Source of the DNA: Hofstenia miamia
Taxonomy: Eukaryota; Xenacoelomorpha; Acoela
NCBI GenBank assembly: GCA_004352715.1
Contig: SCFE01000001.1
Span: 2,570,189 to 2,634,188 of the forward strand
DNA: 64,000 nucleotides
Reading direction: 5' to 3'
The notes under the pieces were generated by a model. It worked only from the letters and a program-made list of their open reading frames with translations. It was not told where the DNA came from and did no database searches. The position numbers and the translations under genes were made by a program. Positions 1-10,460 of the stretch are shown here, in pieces; within the stretch, counting starts at the first letter, position 1, and each line of letters begins with the position of its first letter.

Positions 1-1299
1 AGTATTATATCAGTAACAGTTTGACACAATAACAACAAAATAGTTTTTCAAGAACATACAGTACGTGTTAAATTCAACGTAGAATATAGAATTAAACAAC
101 TTAACTGAAAATGAATGCACTTCTGAGCATTTCCTTTGAACAATTGGGACAACAGAATTATTGATTTTCTTTTATTTTTCAATGTTTTGTTTAAAAATAT
201 TATTCATTTTTTCAATATAAATTTAACGTTCAAGATTTATTTGCACTTATTAAGTTGTTTTATTTAACATGTCCTTTTCAAGTGTGGTATTGCACAAAAA
301 ATACATTTTGATATTTGGTATATAACGAAGCATTTACATCAAACATTACGGCTTGAAAATATACTAACTTCTATTTGAAATTGTAAATAAAATTATGTAC
401 ATATTGTTTTAATTACAAAACACTAGTTGATGTTGTTATTCATGAAAATGCAATTGGTTCTTCTTACCGAAGAATTTCGATCCGTCGTCCTCTGCCACAT
501 ATTGAACAACCTCTGTATATCAACTGAGAACTGGCACATGAACGTTCAGCACTACAGTGACACGAGTTTTTAAGGACTCCCCAGAACTTGAATGTCAAAA
601 TAATGGTTTGGAATTATATAGTCCATATATGAAATTTGTTGAGCATTTATGCTATAAATTGACACAAAAGTGAAGACCCACAGCTTCGATATTTGCAGGA
701 ATTAGAGGATTTGTCTCATTAGAGCTTGAAATTGAATACCTGAAATCAAAGGGCAAAGCATATTTGAATTAATGTGTCCAAGAACTGGTTTAAGAACGTG
801 GTGATAATGATAACATCATAGAGTAAATAATGACTATCAATTGTTGAATTTGAAAATAATAAAAATGAAAATGAATAAAAAATACTAAGTCAATAATATT
901 GGCCAGAAAGAAATAAGTCCTTTTCAATAAATAAAATAATACAGACTCTATAAAGTTATAAAAATATGCAAAATCTTTAAATTTGTCATTGTTATAAATA
1001 TTTTTACTGATAAAAAAATATATATATATATTAGGGGTGTTCAGATTTGGGTCATGTTCGAAAAGATAATATCCTGTGCTTCGCACCATAAAAACAACTC
1101 CTGTGAAAACAATTTTCAAAAATTTTGATGATTAGCTATCGCGCATGATCGTTAAACTTTTGTGCTCAAAATCAATAGGTGGAGTCTGTGTATGACGTCA
1201 TTAATTGCTAAAATGTAAATAATACAAAATGTAGAATAGTTAGTAACCTGGAATCACTTGTAACTCATGCAACTGGAATTGTGTATGACACTGATTAGC
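1..1299. other. AT-rich stretch without recognisable gene
   Basis: No reading frame, RNA or transposon that I recognise. A (TA)-rich run sits near 1018-1030. Short splice-flanked ORFs occur but lack support. Nothing else is seen. Confidence 0.5.
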
Positions 1300-1609
1300 T
1301 TTGTTCGATGACGTCAATGTCTGATGAAGTCACATTTGGTTTTTATATTTTAGGTTTACTGATTCCATATATTGTGACACTTTCCTTTTTCATGTTTGCC
1401 ATACTATTGGTTGCATTCAGTATAGGAATTGTTCCTTTACCCTGTTTGACTGTGCACAAGCTTGATGGTAGTGATATTTTTTTGTTGTTGGGATTCTAAT
1501 TTGTATGTCTTTGAGTTTCCCTTTCGTGTTGATGTAATTGCCTGAGGGGTTGATTAATCTATTTTTCTTGTCTTCTAATTCTTGTCTGGTAAATCCATTT
1601 TTTTGATAC

Positions 1610-1700
1610 ACATTCATCCTTTATTACAGAAATTACTGCTCCTGTGTCTATGGTTGCCTTGACCATGATACCATTAATTACAACTGTGATTGTATTAGTT
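1610..1700 (-). pseudogene. Retroviral-type aspartic protease core (DTGA)
   Basis: The minus-strand translation gives INGIMVKATIDTGAVISVI followed by KDECVSKKW. DTGA is the active-site loop of LTR-retrotransposon proteases, and hydrophobic residues flank it as the fold requires. It belongs to the Gypsy relic around it. Confidence 0.75.
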
Positions 1701-2324
1701 TTTATCAAGTCAGTTATAATTAGAATGGGTGCATGGTTTTCACAAGACAGTGCTCTTAATAGTTTAAATCTTCGGTTTCTTGTTCTTTTTCTTCTTCTTC
1801 AGTGAAACATTCTTCGTTTTCAATTAAGTCTTCTTCTTCAAAGTATATTTTGTCACTTTTGATTATATTGATCTGTTTTCTTCAGTCTTTCCTGAGGTGC
1901 CTTTTGTTTCTGCAGTTGTGACATTTTGGATCTCTTCTTTTAATTTTCTTTATTGTTCTGTCTTTCAGTCTTACTTATATTATTTCATCTTTGTTTTCAG
2001 GTTTTTGTGTGGTAAGTTTATTTCCAAATTTCTGGAATGTGTTGGTTACCATTGACTCTCTAATTTATTCTGGCATTATTTTCCATTGTTATTTGTATCA
2101 CCAGTCCTTTTCTTATTATTTGATCTAATGAATACCCTGCATCTCACTTATTCTCGAATTGCTGTTTTAGTGGTTCCAGTGGTCCCTTACATATGTGGGA
2201 GAGAAGATCATATCTGGAATAGATCTGCTCTCTCAAGCTTAGTTTGAGCATTCTTTCCACTTGCGACATTTAATTTCTCCAGTCATCGCTTTTGTTCATT
2301 TTCAGACTGTTCAGAATCATTCTA

Positions 2325-2744
2325 CAGGGTGCCCAGCAAAAAGTCAAGAAATTTGCTAACTCTTTCAAAATCGCTTTATTAAATTAATAAACATAACTAA
2401 CTGATTAACATTAAACTTTTTAATGTTTTATTGAATATTACAATGAAAGAGTTCAGAGGAAATGTTCGAAATGTGAGCCATCACTGTCATAACAAGATTG
2501 GAGTCTTAGAGAGGCCCCATGTCGAGTTTTCTGTTTTAAAAAGTACAATTACTTCGCGCTGAAAATCGGTCACTTGCTCAGAAGTCATAATTAATGCTTA
2601 TGAAATTATTTCTAAATGAAGCATTGAATAAAACAAAAATGATTTAATCAAGTTAGAATGTTAATCAGTTAGTTATGTTTATTAATTTAATAAAGCGATT
2701 TTGAAAGAGTTTGCAAATTTCTTGACTTTTTACTGGGCACCCTG
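2325..2744. mobile_element. Mariner-type MITE with 88-bp terminal inverted repeats
   Basis: A 420-bp element starts CAGGGTGCCCAG and ends with its inverse. The terminal inverted repeats (2325-2412 and 2657-2744) are nearly identical over about 88 bp. TA dinucleotides flank both ends (2323-2324 and 2745-2746), the target duplication expected of the Tc1/mariner superfamily. Inside, on the minus strand, an ATG at 2586-2588 begins MTSEQVTDFQREVIVL, like a transposase N-terminus. A second frame ends in DGSHFEHFL followed by a stop at 2453-2455, like a transposase C-terminus. The element therefore looks like an internally deleted transposon with the two ends of its gene fused out of frame. It landed in the gag region of the Gypsy relic and is younger than it. 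Confidence 0.88.
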
Positions 2745-4058
2745 TATATTGATTCTTTAAGCTCTCATCATTATACATAGTACGCTTGATATTCGCCTAT
2801 GAGTTTCCTATAGTTTGTCTTTGTCCCTGTGTCAGGTTCCAGGTAATGTTGGTATGCCACTCCACTAAAATATAGTACGAATCTAGCTGCTGCTGCAATT
2901 TGTGTAACTTTACTCTTTTTCATATTCATTTCGAATATTTGTAGCCATTCTGTGAATGTAGGTGAATAGTTGTCTATTCATCCTGTAAACTTAGGAAGGA
3001 CAGCTTTGCATAATGGTACTTTTGTAGTCATTTCTCTCCAATAATATGGAATTATTAAGCATTGGTTTCATTTCTGTTTCCATTTTGTACTTCTGTTTCA
3101 CTTGTTTTGCTATGTTATTTACTAGTTTTTGAATGAATTCCTCCTCAGTTTTAGATGGTTTACTTTTAAATAACTCTGCATTTTCAGGCGGATTTATTTT
3201 ATTTAGTATTTCTGCGCTTTCAATTGTTATCCTTCATAGCTCTTTTTGGTTCTGTCTCTTGTGGCTATTTTTGGTTTCATTATTTAACATTAATAATCGT
3301 AGTTCATCTCTGATGCTGTTGATTTCCATTTGTTTTGTTTTGTTTCGTTTTCCTCTCATAGCTAATATTTTCTTCATGCATTTCAGCCATCAATTGCTCA
3401 CATTTTGCACTCTTGATTTTCATTGCTTTACTTGCATCAGTTAACATTTCTATTTTTCTTTGAAATAGATTTCTTTGTTCTGATATTCTCACACTGGTAT
3501 TGTCTCTCATCTCATTCAGTACTCTTTCTTTCTCAATGTTTGTTGATTCTATTTCTGATATTTTTTGTGTTAATCTTCTAACCATTTCCATTAATTCATT
3601 TATTGTCAATTCATTCACGATGTGAACTGTTGGCAGAATCATTTCTGCAGGGGATGCTTCACTTTTGGGTGATGATATAACATCCTGTGTTTGGGGAGTT
3701 TTTTTTTGGCTCTGGGGGTTTTCTGAGTTTTAGACGTTGTCTTATTTTTCTTTCTTGACTATACCATTGTAGTCGTTTAGCTGTGAGTAGTCTTTTGGTT
3801 TCCTCAGTTGGCTAAATTCTTGTAGCTCTGTAGGTATAGGTTTTTTTGTGTTTGCTTAACTTTGTATCAGTTACAACTAGATCATTATTTCGAGGAGAAA
3901 CAACTATCTTAACTCGAACTGTCTTTGTTTGCAAGTCTCTTGCTTCAGAGAATTATTTTGACAAGAAGTACATCTTCTTAAATCACTTAAATTGTAGTTC
4001 CTATTCTTTCCCTGAGAAGAAATCCATCTTAACTTGGAGAAATTAGAATCTTTGCGTG

Positions 4059-4075
4059 CCAGTTTATTGGGCGCC
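4059..4075 (-). other. Putative tRNA primer-binding site
   Basis: On the minus strand GGCGCCCAATAAACTGG directly follows the LTR end (ATAACA). GGCGCCC matches the start of primer-binding sites used by many Gypsy elements. Position and sequence together support the call. Confidence 0.6.
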
Positions 4076-4720
4076 TGTTATGGTTGCCTTGTAGAATCTA
4101 TACAAGCAGTATTATAGACATATTCCTGTAATGCTGTAATGATTTCATGTAATTAATCCATTTAACCAACAGTACAATTCCAACTAATCCAGATTTCCAT
4201 TCTTAGCAAGGTAAGGTATTACTAACACTTGTTTAGACTGAAAGCGGCAAGATGTTATCAGTGTTGAAACCCAATGCCAAGCACTGCAACTCAAGGAGGA
4301 ACCTGGAATGGTAAAGGATCACCAGTTACTGTGGAAACGCTCATGGTGCGGAAATGTTCTCAGAGATTGTATGTTGTGATTCATTAGCAATTTAGTGTAT
4401 TGATTGTTCTTGTTTAACTGATAATAGCAATAAGTGAAAGTTCGCAACAGGAATGCATTAGCTTATTATAAATCCTATATATAGATAGCCCTAGCTGTAT
4501 AGATGCATAACTAAACCCTGAGTACATGTGAACAATCAGCATCGTCGGCAGAAACTGGCAGTTTAATGGTCCTATTCAAGGGTCACATATGACACTATCT
4601 AAAATAGTAATTACAATAAACAACATGTAATACAGTTTGGGGCTCGTAGGCACCTTGTATCTGTAATAAAGTTTATTATAATTCCTTAGCAATTTGGATC
4701 TAATAAGGGTTAGCCTAACA
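4076..4720 (-). repeat. 5' LTR of the Gypsy relic
   Basis: The 645-bp segment is bounded by TGTTA and TAACA, the short inverted ends typical of LTRs. It abuts the primer-binding site and the gag region in the right orientation. Its minus-strand start (TTAGATCCAAATTGC) recurs in diverged form at about 8395 and 9455, so the LTR family has other fragments nearby. No second LTR of this copy is in the window. Confidence 0.65.
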
Positions 4721-4769
4721 GTAGCTGTTCAGCTATTTGATGACATATTTTATTATAGCAAATGGATTG

Positions 4770-5240
4770 ATTGGAAAGCTACAATGAATAGAAAAACCTA
4801 TAGGTAAACCTAACCTAAGAGCACACAGAGAAGTCCCAGATACCAGCCGCACCGCATTTTGAATTGCTGAGTGTGCATCCGCTCCAAGAATCTCTTTAAT
4901 CAAATCTGGGGACCACCAACAGACTACTCATGCGCTCAGACGTTTAGCTTTCCGTTTTATATATAATCAAACCTGATAATACAATAAAAGAAATCAAATG
5001 AAGTAAATTCATCACCAAATAAATCCATTTCACACTATTTATGGTCATATTGATAAACAATTAAACAATCTGCATGTACCTGTTTGCAGATTCAAATTTG
5101 TTTACAATTTTTTAATTCGTTCGTCGTCTGCTTTTGATTATGCAATGTCATCCAATTAGCTATAGTGGTTTCGTCTTTTTGATTTTTGCCAAACTCTTTT
5201 GCCAATAAACGTAATATCAAAAACTGCACAATTTTTTCTT
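4770..5240 (-). repeat. Duplicated two-exon cassette, copy 1
   Basis: This segment is homologous to 61540-62340. On the minus strand it reads as a small exon ending at a GTACAT donor (about 5080), an intron of about 100 bp, a TATCAG acceptor, and a second exon. The second exon encodes WSPDLIKEILGADAHSAIQ and more, up to a GTTAGG donor near 4820. Copy 2 keeps the same exon-intron-exon layout. In-frame stops (one after KAKRLSA) show decay. I do not recognise the protein. It could be an old gene duplication or part of an intron-bearing DNA transposon. Confidence 0.5.
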
Positions 5241-5829
5241 AAAAATTAAAAAAATAATAAATGTGTTTTGTGCAAAAGTATAATTAAATTAATTACTGAT
5301 CGTCTTAGTTACTTCTTTTTATTATCCTATTGACTTAACACCATTATGCCACAGGAAATAACTAGGGGAGCAACACGAAGAAAAGTGAGACAATTTTTGT
5401 GCATTGTTTATAGTAATCTCTAATTAAAACATCATTTGTTTTTCTTTCATTGTTAATTAGTTTTTGCCAATCTTGAAACACAGTGATGGTTCTATCCTTC
5501 TGCCAGTCTGTTGAAAACTTCAACTGCTTGTAACTTTTAGCCTAGTCAATCTGGGTCCATCTTGACTTCAAACATTTGAAGTCAGAGTCTTCAGGCGCAG
5601 ATGATTCATCAAAACAGACGTGTATACACTGCTTGAATACTAAGCTTTTTTATCATTTTATAAAAAAACAACAAAAATTTTAATTGAAAGTACTTTCAGT
5701 ACTTAGTGTACCATCGTCAGTCAAAGCGCAAAAAATTATTTTGTGCTAAAATGTGAATTTACAAATCATTAATTAAATTTAATTCAACTAAAATAAGTGA
5801 GGAGTTTGATGACATTTTGTATTTAAATG

Positions 5830-5877
<48 letters not shown>

Positions 5878-6560
5878 GATCAGCAGCAATCTCCTCTGTT
5901 TCTGCTGCTGTGAGCACACATAGACGGCTACTTCATGATTGGCTGAACCCCATTTTGTGTATGCATGCAGTGGACTTTAATTTTGTAAGCAAATTTAGTT
6001 TGCTGTGTCTAAACCAGTACTAGCTGACATTTACTATTATTTTCATTATTGTATTATAAATAGGGTAACATTGTGCTCAATGCTTTTTTAATAAAATTTA
6101 AGTTCAAAATTGTGGTTGCATTCTATCTGTATTCTGTTATTTCAAATGGTAATTTATATCTAAATCTGATCTGGATAAGGGAGAGAGGTGCGCCTCCTGC
6201 ATTTTATTCATAGGTCCCGCTCAAAGTTCTGTATAAGGCGCTAAGCTTTCTTGCTAAAAAGAGTTTAGTTGCTACCCAATGGCTTATTAGGTAAATTGAT
6301 TTTATCATGATGGAAAAGATCAGCATTGACAGTTACCGCATTTATACTCTAATTCAGAGATAGTAATACAATTACATACAATTACAACCTGTAGCTATTT
6401 ACACTTAATCATTATTTCGCATTTTAATTTTTCACTCAATGCATGCAGTGCTTCAATTCATTGTAAATTCTCATGCTTCCCTAATTGGAGTTTTCTTGCC
6501 TACCTACAAGTAGTAGATGCTAGCTAACTAAACTGTAAATTGGTTTATGCTATTCTTATA
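5241..6560. other. Intergenic, AT-rich with (TA)n microsatellite
   Basis: A perfect (TA)n run lies at about 5834-5872. Otherwise I see no gene, RNA or element with definable ends. Confidence 0.5.
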
Positions 6561-8003
6561 TAGGGATGTGCCGATATCTGGTAAAATCAGCAATGACGCA
6601 ACCGGATCGGGATTTCCGGTATCCAGTAAAATTTAACTAGTTTACCGGATAATATACAATGAAATAATACTTGATTTAAAAATTGAATTCTCGAGGAAAA
6701 AGCTATATTTTTTCATAATATGGCAATTGTCATCCAGAAAACAAGTTCTTCTGACATTTCAGGACGTAGTTTATCAAATTTTTATATATTTTCACTTGAC
6801 ATTAATTGAGAACTGAGTTTGTTCTTCATTAATAATTATAATTAGAGCAACCAAAAATCATAAGAGCGTAATAATTTTCTGTCGGTGTATTTTGCAGTCT
6901 GCTTAAAATGAGATGGTTTTCGGACATATGGTGTAGTTAAATAGGAAGTTATAAATTCATAAAAAGTCATATCTTTGTTTTTTTTTTAAATATGGACATA
7001 TTTGTGACTGAAATATCATAGATGTCATATTTTGGCATAATTTCATTAAATTAAGAGAAAAACTTAAAAAATAATGCTGGATTGTGACTGCTCTAAATAA
7101 TTTGAACTAGAATGTTCATTCAATTTCAATTAATGTACTTCATGGCCTAACTCCCGAGAAGATTAATTGCTAACTAATTGTTGACCCGACCCAGTGGTCG
7201 TTTCTTGGACTAGCCATGTAGGCTGGCAGCTGAATATATATTAAACGACCTATATACATTATTATTTCATGGATTTAGTAAGGCACATGTGCTGCAAAAC
7301 TGTGTCATACCGTAGCCAACGATATCGTTGGCTACGGCCATACGCAAAATATATTAGGTTTGACATTCTAATTGCTTTAATTAAGGCTGCTATCATAAAA
7401 AATCAAAGTTCTTCAATGTTTGACAGAGTTGAAATTCCAAGAGATGTTGTTATTACTCCCACCCTTGATCTTGCAAGTGATATCTGTGAAATAATTGCTT
7501 AAATCAAGTCACAATTAAAAAATTCCTATTTGAGTGCTATAATGCAAGGAAAGGGGATGGACATTTAATTGGAATTGTATGCCAAGTTACGAAAATGTCA
7601 AGCAACATCGGTTGCAATTGATAGATGTTTCTCTATATTGAGAAAACTCTTGGCCTATGACAGAAATCTTAACCTCAATAATATATAGAAATTTATATCC
7701 TGTTATTATAAACTAGTGAAGAAATTGCTATAAATAATTATGTATTTGTTTTATATCTTGTTCTCGGTAATAGAAAAACGTTTTATATTGCCTAAATGGA
7801 TCATTTTGAAAAATGGATGATCATATTTTAGGGCATATATAACTAAATTCCGTCATATTTTGTCAGAAAAATAAGGTCATATTTTGTTTTTTTAAATTAA
7901 TATTTCTGATTGCGCTAGAAAAAATTGGACAATATATTATCAAATATCCGGTAAATTATGTGGTATTCGGTATATTCAATTCACTATCCGGATCCCATCC
8001 CTA
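6561..8003 (+). mobile_element. hAT-type DNA transposon, decayed, with target-site duplication
   Basis: The left end begins TAGGGATGTGCCGATATC and the right end, read inward, begins TAGGGATGGGATCCGGATA. Short inverted ends of this type are usual for hAT elements. The flanking octamers TTCTTATA (6553-6560) and TTCTTGTA (8004-8011) match at 7 of 8 bases, as an aged hAT 8-bp target duplication should. At 7600-7740 the plus strand encodes a hAT dimerisation-like segment, SVAIDRCFSILRKLL then AYDRNLNLNNI. It is followed by a stop and KFISCYYK. An open stretch at 7269-7502 may be more transposase, but I cannot align it. At 1.44 kb the copy is far too short for a full transposase and is not autonomous. 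Confidence 0.85.
7310..7337. repeat. 28-bp perfect palindrome
   Basis: Two 14-base arms (CCGTAGCCAACGAT and its inverse) meet without a spacer inside the hAT element. The segment is GC-rich compared with its surroundings. Confidence 0.9.
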
Positions 8004-8011
8004 TTCTTGTA

Positions 8012-9790
8012 CAATCCCTAATGATTCTAGATGGTGACTAATGTGTCATATTCAGTAGAGAATACAAATAAAAAATGTAAAACAACTGAAAAACTAAATA
8101 CTGTTTACGATGGTTTTCTCATTTTTGATTAATGCTCATTTATTAATTAACTATTTGTACAAGTGGTATTAAGAGTAGTTATGTTAATAGCATCTGACAG
8201 CAAAAGTGTTTGGCAAATTGTTGATGATGAAACGCTAAGCTAATAATTTGTGACATTGCAGCAAACTAGCAGAAAACGAATATGTTAACAATTCAAATTT
8301 ATGAAGACAGTACATGTTGATTGATTGCATATTTTTAGTATAAAAATGATGTAGGAGATTTATTTGTTGATAAACCCCTAGGTTAACACATTGTTTTAGA
8401 TCCAAATTTGTACGGAATAATAAGAACTATTATACATGTGAGGTGTCTACAAGTACCCTCCTATAATTACATGTTAATAAATAATATCTTTACTTGTGAA
8501 CCTTTTTTTCCATTTTCTACTGGCTGAATTTAATTATTTGTATATTTATATGCAAGGTTATTTATATGTAAGGAATATAACAAGTGAAAGCAGTTGGGTT
8601 GTGAACACTCCTTTATTGCCAATTATTATTTTTATTAGGAATCCTGTAAAATATATTTTCAGTCGTTGGTGGTCAACAATATTGAGTGCCTGATAAACTT
8701 AGACTATGATTTCAAAAAGTCCGAGATATTATTCGGCTGAAAACTTAAAAATTAGTGTCAGATAAATCATAATTAAATCTAGCATATTGATTTCAAATTT
8801 ATCAATGTAATGCGATTTTTTTCAAATTTTGAATAATATTTCTGAGACTATTGCGTGTATATTGTGATTTTATATTGCCAGTGTATTTTACATGCCATGC
8901 ATGCATGATTTAACCCTGTAACATTATTGTGAAAAATATAAACAAGAAGAGCACAATGATGAAAAGAAGAAAAAGTATAAAGAAAGGCTAAAAAACTTTT
9001 TATTTATATTTTTTTATTATCAAAAAAATTTATTAGACGTCTATCAGTTGGCAAACTGCCTTGACAAAATTTAATATGGTAAAGCAGTTTTTAATAAACT
9101 ATAACTGAAAAATTTTTGTAGTAGAAATCAAAACGTGCCTAAATCAGAAATCAAAGCAACAGGTAAATTACTAACTTAATGCAATTATGATATACAAACG
9201 ATGAAGCAAAGCAGGAAAATGGTGCAATAAATTCATTATAACACTTATCATTTGAATATCTGGGCATGACTAACATTCATTAAGCCCCTGTAGACACGAT
9301 GAAAGGCTTGGTTTACCCTGGTATACTAAAATACATTTATGTTAGATCTAAGGTCTATGAATATAGGCTTTTCCAAATTTGCTTAGATGCTATCATTTCA
9401 ATCATAGATTTCACAAATGTCCTAGTATCATAATATAGGTTAGCATTTTTGTTTAGATCCAAATTGTTATGTAAGAATTTAGTACAAGTTATTTTTTGTA
9501 TTATTTGGTGATTGGTGTGCATTTAACATGCAATTTATTTAGTTATTACTAGATGTTTAAATAGCACTTCACTAAGTAAGTGCCACACTAGGAACACGAA
9601 CATAGCACTGTAATTGGAACAGATCGATTGCCTCCCTTTAAATCGGCGTTAGGCCTTTGCCTTATAAAGCGTGATGGATATCGTAATTATCTCTGTTAAT
9701 TCATGTTAACTTGAGTTAGAAGCTTCTTGAATTAATATCAATTAATTTATTAAATAGAGAAAACAAATCATTTGTGTTCTAAATTTTTAG
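8012..9790. other. Intergenic with LTR-family fragments
   Basis: The stretch at 8378-8480 (+) aligns with the first about 100 bp of the minus-strand LTR at 4076-4720 (shared TAGATCCAAATT, then AGGTG.CTAC, then ATTACATGTT). A weaker match starts at about 9440. A segment at 8630-8720 recurs at 17795-17875 (shared CAATATTGAGTGC). A 43-bp splice-flanked segment at 9121-9163 could be an exon preceding 9791, in matching phase, but it is too short to rely on. Confidence 0.45.
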
Positions 9791-10087
9791 AATAATGCAC
9801 GCCTATACTATCCTAGAAAAGTAACAAATTTAAGTTTGCATGAAAATGTATGTATCACTGTTGAAGATATCCAATTAGACAGAATTCGGTTAGTAACAAC
9901 ATTAAGGAATGACACCAAGGTCATATTAAGCGAAAAATTCGATATCCTTCAAGGTGATATAGACAAAATCTCTAAATTTATGAACGAGGCAAATAGAAAA
10001 CTAAAAGGAGAAAATGTACGATGGAGGAAAATGTATAAAACAATTGTTAGAAGACAATCCAAAAATTGTAAGAAATTGAACATTTAA
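9791..10087 (+). CDS. Putative 3'-terminal coding exon, coiled-coil-like, unidentified
   Basis: A good acceptor (CTAAATTTTTAG) is followed by 98 open codons and a stop. The peptide begins NNARLYYPRKVTNLSLHENV and continues with charged, helix-favouring sequence (FDILQGDIDKISKFMNE, then ANRKLKGENVRWRKMYK). It ends in a basic tail. It has the look of the helical C-terminus of a larger protein. The upstream exons are not secured, although a mini-exon at 9121-9163 would join in phase. No family is recognised. A gap and (TA)n repeats follow the stop. Confidence 0.45.
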   Translation, partial: NNARLYYPRKVTNLSLHENVCITVEDIQLDRIRLVTTLRNDTKVILSEKFDILQGDIDKISKFMNEANRKLKGENVRWRKMYKTIVRRQSKNCKKLNI

Positions 10088-10162
10088 AGATCCATAAACT
10101 TAAGCAAAACAGAGACAGAAGAAAACCGGAATAAGTTAAAAACAAACAATATATATATATAT

Positions 10163-10275
10163 NNNNNNNNNNNNNNNNNNNNNNNNNNNNNNNNNNNNNN
10201 NNNNNNNNNNNNNNNNNNNNNNNNNNNNNNNNNNNNNNNNNNNNNNNNNNNNNNNNNNNNNNNNNNNNNNNNNNN
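10163..10275. other. Assembly gap (N)
   Basis: 113 Ns lie between (TA)n runs (10150-10162 and 10278-10315), so the gap is probably an unresolved microsatellite. Confidence 0.99.
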
Positions 10276-10318
<43 letters not shown>

Positions 10319-10460
10319 TCAGCCATATATTTTTAATGCAAATTGATAGTGAATATAGCGGATTGGATGGATAATATACTATTATCATAAATGATGTTTA
10401 AATCTGTCATTATCAATATTACAAAGATAATGCCATATATCGTATATATTTTTTGTAAAA

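Larger units (their letters stand above)
1300..4075 (-). mobile_element. Ty3/Gypsy-like LTR retrotransposon relic, gag to protease
   Basis: Read on the minus strand, the segment follows the order of a retrotransposon gag-protease region. A coiled-coil-like, charged N-terminal part lies at 3304-3642. A capsid-like stretch at about 2990-2770 contains FTEWLQIFEMN and ARFVLYFSGVAYQHYL. A degenerate zinc knuckle (KCHNCRNKRHL) lies near 1905-1945. An aspartic protease core, IMVKATIDTGAVISVI, lies at about 1695-1630, with the catalytic DTGA intact. In-frame stops and frameshifts are frequent, for example a TGA in the capsid part, so it is a dead copy. Homology fades below about 1300, and no reverse transcriptase, RNase H or integrase follows, so the element is truncated after protease. 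A MITE interrupts it at 2325-2744 and its 5' LTR is at 4076-4720. The Gypsy assignment is inferred from domain order and the style of gag and protease. Confidence 0.8.

Noticed and set aside
468-512. A 45-bp splice-flanked segment on the minus strand (VVQYVAEDDGSKFF)
   Set aside because: Too short, and no neighbouring exon or family supports it.
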